From Azolla caroliniana (Eukaryota; Polypodiophyta), in contig JBHGNT010000018.1 of NCBI GenBank assembly GCA_043228905.1, positions 2,666,001 through 2,730,000 of the forward strand: a DNA stretch of 64,000 bases. Reading direction: 5' to 3'. The notes beneath the pieces were generated by a model. The model saw only the letters and a program-made list of their open reading frames with translations, searched no databases and had not been told where the DNA came from. Below are positions 52,800-62,897 of the stretch, in pieces. Every line of letters begins with the position of its first letter. The first letter of the stretch is position 1. Both the position numbers and the translations under genes were made by a program.

Positions 52800-54179
52800 G
52801 TTGGCTTGATTGCCCCCAAACAATTACTCACTTATATAGAACGAAGGAATTCCTTCTCAATTTTTCAATGGGTTCAATTTTAGCATTTGTTTTAGGTAGA
52901 GAAATTATTATTGAGTGTCAAAGTTGTATGACACGCACCAAAAAGTCATCCATTTGAGTTCCCTACATTCTTCCAAGTGTCATTGAGTAAATTAGTCTGT
53001 AATTAGTAATTAATGCATAGAGAGGGAGAAAAAGAAAACATGAAAGCATGTTGAACTTTGTAACAATGTCTTTCCAAGATATCCTAAATGATTCTTAAAT
53101 CAACAAAAAAGATCGTTATAATCATAGTCTTATATGAATATTTGATAGCATTATATCTAATTGTTAGTGTTGATTTTAATAACTTTGTGAAGATAGGGGT
53201 AATTTGGTGCCCCCCCATATTAATAACGTTTATGGCCATTCAAGCTCATGAAAATGGCCTTGTGGTGTATTTTATGTGCCTAAGTAAAAATATGCAGTCA
53301 AAATCCTTGCCCTTGTCCAAACCAATGATATTCATATTTTTCGTGAAATTTAATAAACAAAAGCTTATGGGCATTTCATGGGGCCAAAAACAATATAAAC
53401 TCTTGATGTATTTTGATCGTCTAGAAAAAGTTTTTCTAGGAGCCTTCTTATTTTTAGGTAGTCTAAGTGTGGCAAATTGGGCATAATTTTGTAAAGATTT
53501 CCATTGGAGAATACAAGGCCATGTGATTCCCCTTAGTTTACGTATCACATCCTAGCAAATGGATGCCTAGTTCTATGAGATTACCACTCTAGGATTTAGC
53601 CTAATGCACAAGAAAACAAGTGCATATATCTACTTAAATTTCGTGTGTTTGGATAATCAGTTTCTAATTATGTTGGTCATGTTTTGGATGATGGTTATAC
53701 CTTAAAAGCAAAACTAGCACAAGTTATTGCTTAGAGCTTTACAAAGGTACCTCATGGATACTCTAGCATTAAAATTATACATTCTAGGCTAGTTGAATTG
53801 CAAGAAACCATAACCCCTAGTCCTTGCCCTGACCATCTCTTTTGTACATAGCACTTTTGAATTGTACATTTTGTAGCCTTCCAACGCTTTTCTTAATACT
53901 AATGAAGGAAATCTTTGGGGGATTTTTTTTTTGCAAGAAACCTAATACCATTAAAGTGGTCTTATGTTGGGACAAGTGTCCACATACATATTTTGATCAT
54001 TATCTTGAGGGCACACGCTATCTCTTGCCCACAAAGTGCCCACAAAAGGACCGGTAATGTTGTTACTATTAAAGTTGGCACCTGATCTTAAATATCGATT
54101 CAGCACACGATCTTAGATATTTGCAAGAAATAGGGAAAAGAAACTCTCCTAGTTGTGAGTAGAGTAAACATGGGTGTAT

Positions 54180-54233
<54 letters not shown>

Positions 54234-56230
54234 GAATGTAACTACAAGCATGATTAAAATTTAAAACAATGAAATAGTTCTCGAGACCTCATTGGAGGCC
54301 CAAAACATGTGGTTTAAATAATCGTTCATCAAACAGGATACAATGTGCATGTTGAATCATGTAACATCTAATAATTTCTCATTAGAAGTTTGGACATTAA
54401 ATCAAATACTACAAAAACTAAAATATTTCATTTAGAAGACACTTGTAAATCGTCATTTTTGCATTATCACACTCTTTTGGACATGATTTTTTAACTTTCT
54501 CAAGAATATAAAATTTAAGATAAACCTCTTTGAAGGAATCAATACATAATTGAACATATGTCTTTGTTATCGAGAATTTGAAGAATCTTCTAACAATTTG
54601 CATGTTCTTTTTAAAATGTTAAACTTACCATAGTTGTCATTATGACAAAATAAAGCCAAAAAATGCCATTATTGTTCAAATGTGTGGCAAAACTTATACG
54701 CAAACTAGAGATAACTTCTATTTCATTACGAGCATGTCAAAATACTTTAGGATGGATAGGCACGCCGCACAACTATATACAAAAGCACAAGATTGGGTTT
54801 AGGATGGTATAGGGCCATCTAGAAAATGGCCTAGTAATAGGATACCAATGCATACATGTTTGTGGATCCATGATAGGAGCAACTAAATTGACAAAAAAAT
54901 GTCATGAAATAGGGCGAAAGTGGCAAAACTCATAGGGTTTAGATAGATTAAGGAAGGCTAAGGGACAATAAGTGGTTCATAAGAAATTAAGTCACAAAAG
55001 CTCATATTTGAACTATCATGTTAATGTGGAGGATGCCAGTGTGAATCCTTCATATTGTAGAAACAAATAGTAAGCCTTGATCTATAAAAACTAAACAATT
55101 AACTCATTTGTGTGGTTTGCTGCGTAGATTAGGCATTAAAGGGAGTGAGAAAAACAAGGAGAGCTTACTAAATATGGTTACATCCTTAATAAAATGAAAT
55201 TGTATTATCTTGTATCTTGTATCTTGCCTATATCTTTATCTAGAAAGATTGGTTGCACAATATTCATTGTAATGTTGGATTATCTTGTATCTTGCCGTTG
55301 GCTACTTTAATCTTAATACTGGAGGATAATTTTTATGGGAAAAAAAATGAAATTGTATTGTGATTGATTGTGTTCAACATGTATGTTTAGCGAACAATTC
55401 GTGAAGAGAGATAACAATGAAACGAGATGATAGTAATAAAGAGACCACCTAACGACATCACACATTAATGCATATGAATGTGAACATTGAGTGGGAATAC
55501 CAAGGATTTGAACCAGAGAAGATGGCCTTCTCGATATAGGGTTGCAGATGAATGATATTCTGCTTGAATTGTATGGGAGTACTTTTAATTTCCCATTGTG
55601 GGAACTTGGAAGGTAGAGAGTATGTTAGTGATAATCTTTTTTGGGATATTAATTAGAATTTCCACTAATTTGTTGTATTTTCTCGTGTATACTTGTATGT
55701 TATGAAGTGAGTGTACTCATGTTTAAATTTTGTTGCTATAGTTGTTCTTTTTTATAATTGTGTGCAAGTTGGTATAACGAGGTGCATATGTATATAAGTA
55801 GTGTGTGCTATACATGCAATGGTCTGTGAGTGTTCGAGCGAGTTGCCTTAGGTGTATGTGCATCTGTATATGTATGAGAATGAGTGTATTGAGTGTGCTA
55901 TATCTTTGTATGTGTATGCGTGTAAAGAACAATGTGTGTGTCTTGCATTTGTTTATATGTGTTTCGGTATGTGCGAAAGTATACATTAACGTACGAGGGT
56001 TGGTATGTGTGTGTGAATATAAATTGTCAGTAAGTGAGGGGTATTTAGGGAAATGAAAGGTTATCCCTCTCCTTTATTGTTCTTGCCAGATAAGTGCCTA
56101 AAGGATGAGGTAGGGGGGTGGGGGGTATGAAACCGAGGGTTGGAGGGCCGAGCCTAACTGAGGCGTGTCATGCTACATTGCATCCTCATGCTTACATAAC
56201 CTAGCATTATAGAGTTAGGGAAGAATTGAA
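52800..56230. other. AT-rich DNA without supported gene
   Basis: No domain-bearing frame. (GA)n microsatellite at 54,184-54,231. A repeated phrase AATGAAATTGTATT occurs at 55,193 and 55,347, and TTATCTTGTATCTTG occurs near 55,206 and 55,280. A frame at 53,088-53,486 is hydrophobic and unrecognised. Confidence 0.4.
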
Positions 56231-56235
56231 CCTTT

Positions 56236-56430
56236 TGGGTGTGTCTTTTGAGAAGACTCTAGTTGACGAAATTGGCATTGATGATAGAATCCAAATGAGT
56301 CCATATGAGTTTTGGCATTGTGGAGTTAAAGATGAATGAGATATTTTGTGTGTGACTTTTGAGAAGACTTTGGTCGACGAGTTCATCATTGATGATAGAA
56401 TCCAAATGAGTCCATACGGGTTTTGCTAGT
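56236..56430. repeat. Two-copy tandem repeat, about 113 bp
   Basis: The phrases CTTTTGAGAAGACT and GATGATAGAATCCAAATGAGTCCATA appear at 56,246/56,279 and again at 56,358/56,391. About 80% alike by eye. Confidence 0.8.
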
Positions 56431-57189
56431 GTGTGATGTTGACGAAAAGACAAATGAGTGTGACGATGGAGCTTTCTATGCTTCAGAACCGTTTTCAAAC
56501 AACTCTAAAGGGGGACCAAGAATTGGTGAGTGAACAAACTTTTCCTTTTCTTGAAGATCATTAATTGAGAAGAGTGAATGAAGTTGGGAATTCTACTAGA
56601 AGATGATGATGAGGCTAATAACCTAATTAAGAGTTTGGAAGAGATGGTACAAACCTATCACCACACTATGACAAGACAAGAAACAATATACCAGCACCAT
56701 GGATTCATGTGCTATTACAATCAGATCTATCAGTGAGAAAATGTACACAACAACCAATAGTTTGAATGGACATCAATGGACTTCCAAGTAGATGAAGATT
56801 AAGGGGGGAAATTAAATATTGTCCTATATGAGAGTGCAAACTCAAACAAGTCAAGGTGGCCCAACCAAAGCCAACACAAGCACATTGGCAAATCCATGTA
56901 GTTCTAGCGAGAGAAAAGAACTTAGAGGACAAGGATGTAAAAATGAAAATGATTAAGGCTAATAAATGTTGAAGGGACAAAACATAGAAAAGAGAGGAGA
57001 TGAGGGAACAAAAGGGGAAACATGTGGGAAATAAACAAGATTAGGCCATGGAAAAAGACATGGAGCAAGAAAATAAACAGGACAAGGCCAACAAAAAGAT
57101 TGTGGGAAAAATAACAAAAGAAGACAAGGAAATAAGGAAGCAACAAAAGAAGGGGGCATTGGAAAGATTTGATTCAAAGAAGAATCATC

Positions 57190-57248
57190 TAAAAATGTCA
57201 TTGAATCTTCCTGGTGCTTTTCTCCCTTTGCACATGTTACATCATGAC
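57190..57248 (-). repeat. Inner end of the 3' LTR of element H
   Basis: On the minus strand an LTR starts TGTCATGATG at 57248, preceded by the purine tract GGGGGTGGA (57249-57257), as in B and D. The far end of this LTR was not found. Confidence 0.5.
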
Positions 57249-57665
57249 ATCCACCCCCATCAAACTTGCACATCCTCCGGATATGCCAACGAAATAGCAA
57301 TGGTGCAGTAGATCAATCTTCACACATGTTATCCTCCAATTCTTGTTTGATTTCATCACTATCTTCTTTGAAGTTAGCAATCTTTAGGTTTTGACCATGG
57401 TATTTTTTTAAGACCTTAGTCCTATTATTGACACTGCCAACCTTGTCCGATCGAGCTAAGCTTTAAGTGATATGTGACCTTCTGATTTCTTTGAATTAAC
57501 ACATATGAATCAAACCACCACTTTGAAATTATAACTACTACCATGCATAAGCTATGTTGGTTATCAATGCTACCATCATGAACAAGCAACACCAAATCTC
57601 CTTCTATGATTTTCCTAGTTAAGAGAATCATGATGGTTCTTGTCAAATCTTTCCTGTTGTAACGT
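57249..57665 (-). pseudogene. pol: Element H integrase C-terminal fragment
   Basis: Minus strand, from the A2 edge at 57665: RKIIEGDLVLLVHDGSIDNQHS, then a decayed WWFDSYVL and TYHLKL. These correspond to KKIEEGDSVLVYDSTLDNQHS, RWFGPYVV and TYHLAEL of element D. The purine tract and LTR edge follow. All upstream parts are cut off by A2 and do not reappear before the window ends. It belongs to the TGTCG group. Confidence 0.7.
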
Positions 57666-58370
57666 TGTCGTGAAGATTTCCGGCTATGGTGTGAAACCGG
57701 GGTGGAAAGGGCAAGTCGGTGGTGTGCAACATGTGCACATGTATAGTAGGAAAACGGTGTATAGAATAAAGGGGGAGTATTTGTCCCACATTGTAACGTT
57801 CCTCCCTCCTTGGGCTATAAAAGGAAGGGAGGAGTCTCTTGTAAGGGGTTGCCCATTTTGAGTTAGGAGAGTATACTGTTAGATTTAGGGTTAGGTAGTT
57901 CCACTTATTCTTGCTTCGTTCTAGGGTTTTCATCTTGGTTGTTTTCTTCTTCTTCTTCTTCTTCCTCGTCATGAGGGTTGAGAGTTCGTGTCTATTTAGG
58001 GTTTGCTTTTGCTTGGTCTCCTGTGCAAGACCCCACTCGGCACGACGAGCCCGAGAGGTCCCTTATCGGCGGCTTGACAGTAGACTGTTGTTGTAACCTA
58101 CCCTACCCTGGTCCGGCTTGAAGCCGGGGTTTTATTCTTTCCCATGTAATATACATACTCATATCCGTTTGTGCATATTGGTGTATTTGGTGGTGTCGGG
58201 AGCACAACCCCTTGTTTCTTGTGCATAAGAGTCGGTGTCGCGTGCATGCGCTCTCTCTCTTTTCTCTCTCTCTCTCTCTCTCGTGTCTCGGTTTCTCGGC
58301 ATCCCTTCCTCCCTCGTTCGAGCTCCACGTGGTCCCGCCCTTCTACACACATGCGCGTAATAACGTGACA
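57666..58370 (+). repeat. 5' LTR of element A2
   Basis: 705 bp from TGTCGTGAAGATTTCCGG to AATAACGTGACA. TATAAAAG at 57816-57823, with the same CCTCCCTCCTTGGGC upstream block as in A. A (CT)n run at about 58,251-58,281. Confidence 0.9.
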
Positions 58371-58374
58371 TCTT

Positions 58375-58392
58375 TGGTGAACTCGACGTGAA
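58375..58392 (+). promoter_or_regulatory. Primer-binding site of element A2 (tRNA-Trp)
   Basis: TGGTGAACTCGACGTGAA, four bases after the LTR; 17 of 18 match the tRNA-Trp complement. Confidence 0.8.
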
Positions 58393-58407
58393 GGGTGGCA
58401 AGGGAGA

Positions 58408-58728
58408 ATGGAGTTGGAAGAAGACGACTTCGCGCAACTTTTTGTTGAAGCGATGAGGGAGTTTGGACGAGCAACAACAAGAAGAGAGACGACGGGTGGC
58501 GGGAAGTCGGACAAGCGGGGCCAAGAGGGCCAAATGGAGCCGGAAATGGAACACACACGACACGCGAAGAGCGGAATCCGGCGTACAACCGGAGTGACCG
58601 GGGGCCTAATCGGAGGAGGGTATACGCGGTGGGATGCGGAGAACGAAGACCGGTCCTATGGGTCACCTCACACCGGGCTAGAGACTTCGGTAGTCAGCAT
58701 CGGATCTGATGTAAGACCAAGATACTGA
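58408..58728 (+). pseudogene. First reading frame of element A2
   Basis: 106 codons, Met at 58408, 16 bp after the PBS, the position where gag starts in B, D and F. MELEEDDFAQLFVEAMREFGRATTRRE starts the protein, followed by a Gly/Arg/Glu-rich stretch ending in one copy of the A module (GLETSVVSIGSDVRPRY, then TGA). It has no capsid or zinc motif. It may be the N-terminus of the acidic module protein seen in A. Function unknown. Confidence 0.4.
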
Positions 58729-59705
58729 CGGTGGCGGCAGGAGAACGGGACCCGGCAATCCAGAGAGTGACGGGCCGACCTAGATGAGAACCGGGCGGAG
58801 CGAACTTCCGGATAACTGATTCGGAGAGGGAGGAGAGAGCAGGCCTACGAAGAGGCCGGGAACACGGTACGTCGGTACCATGGGGGGAGGGTGTGGAGCG
58901 AGCCACCCTCTCGACTTGCGGACAAAGACGACCCGGGATAAGGGTTAGAGATACGGCAAGCCCAAGGAGGATCCTTCACATTGGGTCTAGACACTCCGAC
59001 GGTCGGCTTGAGAGTCGACGTGAGACCTAGAGTAACGAACGGTGGCGGTGAGGGGACGAAGGCAAAGGAATGCGGATGGGCGGTCTATAGAGATCCTCAC
59101 ACTGATCCGGCGGTCGGCCCGAGAGCGGGAGTGAGTCCTATAGGAAAGGACGGTGGCGATAGGTGAATGTGACCAGCAGAAGAGGCCGACGCGGAGGTCA
59201 GGACTACGACGAGAGGAAAACGGCAAGCGGTGTTGCCGTGATCTTACACACACCGGTTCTAGACACTCTGGCAGCCGGCAATGAGAGCCGACGTGAGACC
59301 TAGATAGAAGAACGGTGGCGGTGGCAAGGCGGGCAACCGAAGTCAGAAAAGGGAAGGTCCCATGAAGATACTCACACCAATCCAGAGACTCCGACAACCG
59401 GCGACGAGAGCCGGCGTGAGACCTAGAGAGAAGGACGGTGGCGGCAAGAGAATGTGATCGGACGATGGAAAGCAGAGCGAAAGGAGGAATGAGGTCGGCG
59501 AGGCGGCCACGAACCAGATACAAACCCGACCGGCAAAGTCGGCAAGACAAAGATCAGACGTGCTTGGTACGTGAGTCGGTGACCTAACAAAACGGAGGCC
59601 CGAGAAGGATCCTTCACACCTACCCGGAGACCCCATTTGTTCAGCCCACGTGGCAACGTGAGACCGAGGGTAATGGAAGGTGGCGGCAAGGGGACAAAGG
59701 CGGTA
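58650..59705 (+). repeat. A-type modules in element A2
   Basis: Copies of the module (CTAGAGACTYCGRC ... CGTGAGACCTAGAG ... GACGGTGGCGGCAAG) at about 58,677, 58,985, 59,100, 59,255, 59,380 and 59,620. Spacing is 115-310 bp. The reading phase is not kept between copies here. Confidence 0.7.
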
Positions 59706-59972
59706 ATAGCAGAGGCACCGACTAGACAAGGCATTACGTGAACAAAGGAGGCCATGCTGGTCGGGACACGGCAAGGGTGATCTTCCGGTAGGCTGCCAGG
59801 GACACCCGGTTAGGGAGCAGTGTGCCGAGCCGAAAAGAGCACACCCGAAAGCGGAACGGAAGACATGTGTGGCCATCAAGGGCCAAAGCGAAGCACGAGT
59901 ACGGGACGGTGTTCGGCACAGGTGGTGCCGAACAAGGGAGGCAGAAGACGGCACACGGAGGAGAAAACGCGT

Positions 59973-60623
59973 TGTCGTGGAGAAAACCGTCCTTAGGCGG
60001 AAACCGAGTATACCGTGCATAAACCGGTCCTTACACGTGGGCACAAGTTTTGTTGTATAGTACGTAGATAGGTACAAGTCGGCTGAGGTGAAATCCTAGG
60101 TAGCACGCTTTCATTAGGGAGAGAATCGAGGCGTATCCCTGTCCGAAAGGATAGGGAATAAACATGATGTAACGAGTGGTAATGGCCTCCCTCCTTGGGC
60201 TATAAAAGAGAGGGAGAGGTATTGTAAAATATATCGCGTTTTGTGGAGGACGAAGTGCTACCGGACCGGAATCGAGCTCTTCTCATATGTCTTCTCCATA
60301 GTCGTTCTGTGCAGGTTTCGGGAGGCTGACTCTGCTCCGCGGAACGTCCGAGTGCTTTCGGCAGAGTCTCCATCTCGCGTTCTGTGTGTGTGTGTGCAGG
60401 TGTTGGAGCCTGTCACTCGCCGGCTTGCCGGTTGTAACTCCTTGGTTTATATATACATATACGTTCGTTCTGTGTCCATTGTTCAACTCCTGTGAATGTG
60501 TGTGTCTGTGCGCGTGTGAAGTACATCGGTAGCTTCCTTCCCCTCTTCTCATTTGGTTATTTCTCGGTCCAAGGCCCCCGTGGTCCTGCCTCGTTCTCCA
60601 CGCACGCGCGTAACAACGCGACA
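59973..60623 (+). repeat. 5' LTR of element K
   Basis: 651 bp, TGTCGTGGAGAAAACC ... TAACAACGCGACA. Shares GCGTATCCCTGTCCGAAAGGATAG and TATAAAAG (60201-60208) with B. The 3' block CCCCCGTGGTCC is also in A and J. Confidence 0.9.
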
Positions 60624-60627
60624 TATT

Positions 60628-60645
60628 TGGTCAACCCGACGTGAA
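60628..60645 (+). promoter_or_regulatory. Primer-binding site of element K (tRNA-Trp)
   Basis: TGGTCAACCCGACGTGAA, four bases after the LTR; one mismatch to the tRNA-Trp complement. Confidence 0.8.
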
Positions 60646-60667
60646 CAGGCGGTAGAGGAATAGAAAG

Positions 60668-61119
60668 ATGAGAGGGTTGGATCTTGTAGAAGCCATGGCT
60701 TCGGTTGTGGATCGGATAGTGAGTGCACGCGAAGGCACATGTGCCCTCGATAGGGCTATTGAAGCAGTCGTCGACACGGTAGGCCGATTCGGTGGGAAGG
60801 ACGCCACGAGCTATTTGGAGGCTTATTGAGCCGAAATGGTGATGAGGGACATCCTGGAGGACAGACGACTGGCCGGATTCACTCGGGTGGCGGTGTCGGG
60901 CATCCACGCGGAGGTGCTTGAGGTACGGGCTGAGAGTCGGACCTGGGAAGAGTTTGAAGGTCGGCTCCTTGAAAAGTACGGGCTTGATGACGCGCTTCGG
61001 CTATCGAAGCGGGACTTCATGGAATGGGTGGAGACCCCCGAAAAGGGGAGAAACGCGTCGGTGCTCCTTCGGGAGTTTGAAGAATGTTTCTCATGTCTTT
61101 TGGCGCTGGACCGGACCGT
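60668..61119 (+). pseudogene. gag: Element K gag, first part
   Basis: Met at 60668 (MRGLDLVEAMASVVDRIVS), in-frame TGA at 60827-60829 (position of Gln in B), then MVMRDILEDRRLAGFTRV, WEEFEGRLLEKYGLDDALRLSKRDFMEWVETPEKG, and the J insertion at 61119. Closely parallels B gag residues 10-160. One copy of CCGT plus the LTR must be removed to resume the frame at 62,902. Confidence 0.88.
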
Positions 61120-61363
61120 TGTTGTGATGTGGCGTGCTCGAGGGTGGGAAAAACCGGCGAAAAGGGGGTCAAAAATGTGCATGTGCAATGTGTGTGGACA
61201 CAAAAGCGATTAATTGTGCATATGCAAAATAAAAAGGAAAACAAAGGGGTAAAAGGGAGGTGTAGAAGCTCGTGCAAAAAGTAAGAGAGAGGTGAGATAA
61301 AGGGTAGAGGGGAGATAGGCTATAAATTTATAGACATAGAATTATATATTATATAAGAAAGAG

Positions 61364-61435
61364 TTAGTGGGTTAGTGGATAGTCACATTGACTACTAGCT
61401 AGAGGTGCACGGTTTGAATCTAGTCTTATAGTGCA
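61364..61435 (+). other. tRNA-derived segment in solo LTR J
   Basis: A-box-like TGGGTTAGTGG (61368-61378) and B-box GGTTTGAATCT (61411-61421), 43 bp apart, about 70-130 bp upstream of the TATA box. Here it is on the same strand as the LTR promoter. Confidence 0.5.
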
Positions 61436-61995
61436 ACGTGATTTAAGGAATTTTATTCCTTTTTCATTGGCGACCCCCCCCTTCTTTTTTTCCTATAAAA
61501 GGACGTCGAGGGGGGCTCATTGGGGAGGACGTTTTGGGAGGAGGAGACTATCGCCAATTTTCCTTCGAAGCTCTTCATCTCCTTATTCACCACTTTTCTT
61601 CATCTCATACCCCTTCATCCCCCCCCATTGCCACGTGCTCGTCTTATTCGCGTCGGCACTCGAAGTGCTCGTGAGCCCAAGCTTCGTTGGTTCGACGTTG
61701 CTCCGCCCCGTTCGTCGTTGCGAGCCCGTGTGCTCGCCGTTTGGGTGGTCGTGGTTCGTTGGGATTGGCTTTTTGGTGGTGCTCGTGTGTTCGTCTTCGC
61801 CGTGTTCGGTTTTGCCTTGTCTCTAAGGGCATTTTAATATTTATGTTTTGATTGAGCTTGTGGTTAACTATATATAAGTTGCCATTGTAAACAAAACCCT
61901 ATTTTATAAAGGGTCCTCTTGCATTAGAATCGAACACGTATTTAACTCTTTGGTCAATATCGTTCGTGTTTCTTTCTCTCCTTCTTTCTTTATTC

Positions 61996-62628
61996 GTGTC
62001 TTTCTTGTATGTTCGGCCGTCTTGTGACGAGGGGACCATTCGGGCTTGCCCATGCACCTCTCCTCCTCATAAAGGCGTACGAGCATTTGTATGTGTGTTT
62101 GTGTCTTCCTTGTACGTTCGACCGTCTTGTGACGAGGGGACCGTTCGGGCTTGCCCATGCACCTCTCCTCCTCATAAAGGCGTACGAGCATTTGTGCGTG
62201 TGTTTGTGTCTTCCTTGTACGTTCGGCCGTCTTGTGACGAGGGGACCGTTCGGGCTTGCCCATGCACCTCTCCTCCTCATAAAGGTGTACGAGCATTTGT
62301 GTGTGTGTTTGTGTCTTCCTTGTACGTTCGACTGTCTTGTGACGAGGGGACCGTTCGGGCTTGCCCATGCACCTCTCCTCCTCATAAAGGCGTACGAGCA
62401 TTTGTGTGTGTGTTTGTGTCTTCCTTGTATGTTCGACCGTCTTGTGACGAGGGGACCGTTCGGGCTTGCCCATGCACCTCTCCTCCTCATAAAGGCATAC
62501 GAGCATTTTGTGCGTGTGTTTTGTGTCTTCCTCGTACGTTCGACGTCTTGTCACGAGGGAGCGTTCAGGCGCGCCCATGCACCTCTCCTCCTCATAAAGC
62601 CATACGGACATTCGTGTTTGTGTTATCG
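61996..62628 (+). repeat. Six-copy 105-bp tandem repeat in LTR J
   Basis: Copies begin at 61996, 62101, 62206, 62311, 62416 and 62523 (marker GTGTCTTCCTTGTACGTTCG). The first five have an exact 105-bp period; the last is more diverged. As 105 is a multiple of three, several frames on both strands stay open across the array (e.g. 61,966-62,844 plus, 61,904-62,752 minus). These are by-products of the period, not genes. Confidence 0.97.
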
Positions 62629-62897
62629 TCCCCTTTGTGCGTTCATGTTGCGTGCTCATCTTGCTTGTACTCGTTTGGTCACTTGGCTCGTACGGTGATC
62701 TCGGAAGGTCGACAAGTCGTGATAAACGAGAGCCACCGGCCTCACAAAACAAAGGGGAACGAGACCTTGCTCGGGAAGGGGTGGGGAAGTAGTATTGTCA
62801 TAAAGCAAACCTCGGGTCTTCTCTATCCCTTGAGTACTCCCTAGTCCGAGACCCCCGTGGTCCCGCCCAAGTAACACGCGCGTGAAACTTCGCGACA

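Larger units (their letters stand above)
57666..59972 (+). mobile_element. Element A2: 5' part of a non-autonomous LTR element
   Basis: Plus strand: 5' LTR, tRNA-Trp PBS, then an interior with the same repeated module as element A, cut at 59972 by element K. Left flank ACGT (57662-57665) has the CG-centred target form. Together with A it shows the family's structure: group-type LTR and PBS, but no gag or pol domain in about 1.6 kb (A2) and 3 kb (A) of interior. Confidence 0.8.
61120..62897 (+). mobile_element. Solo LTR J, 1778 bp, TSD CCGT
   Basis: Starts TGTTGTGATGTGGCG, ends AAACTTCGCGACA; flanks CCGT (61116-61119) and CCGT (62898-62901), perfect, and the gag frame of K is continuous when it is removed. 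TATAAAAG at 61494-61501. Its 3' block (CCCCCGTGGTCCCGCC) is shared with A-type LTRs. It contains a tRNA-derived segment before the TATA and a 105-bp tandem array after it. No PBS or coding domain, so it is a solo LTR and not an element. Confidence 0.88.

Noticed and set aside
53088-53486. 132-codon hydrophobic plus-strand frame as a membrane protein gene
   Set aside because: Typical of AT-rich DNA, with no motif and no supporting signal; the opposite strand is open as well.
55505-55525. B-box-like GGTTCAAATCC on the minus strand
   Set aside because: No A box at the proper distance upstream.
56164-56230. TGTCATGCTACATTGC at 56,165 as the far end of LTR H
   Set aside because: The flank GGCG does not fit the group's target form and no TATA box lies between it and 57,248 in the right orientation; left unresolved.
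61996-62628. CRISPR-like array (regular repeats)
   Set aside because: Whole 105-bp units are tandem with no unique spacers, inside a plant LTR.
61904-62844. Open frames of 282 and 292 codons on both strands with Cys-rich repeats
   Set aside because: They arise because the 105-bp tandem period is divisible by three inside a non-coding LTR; no start context or domain.
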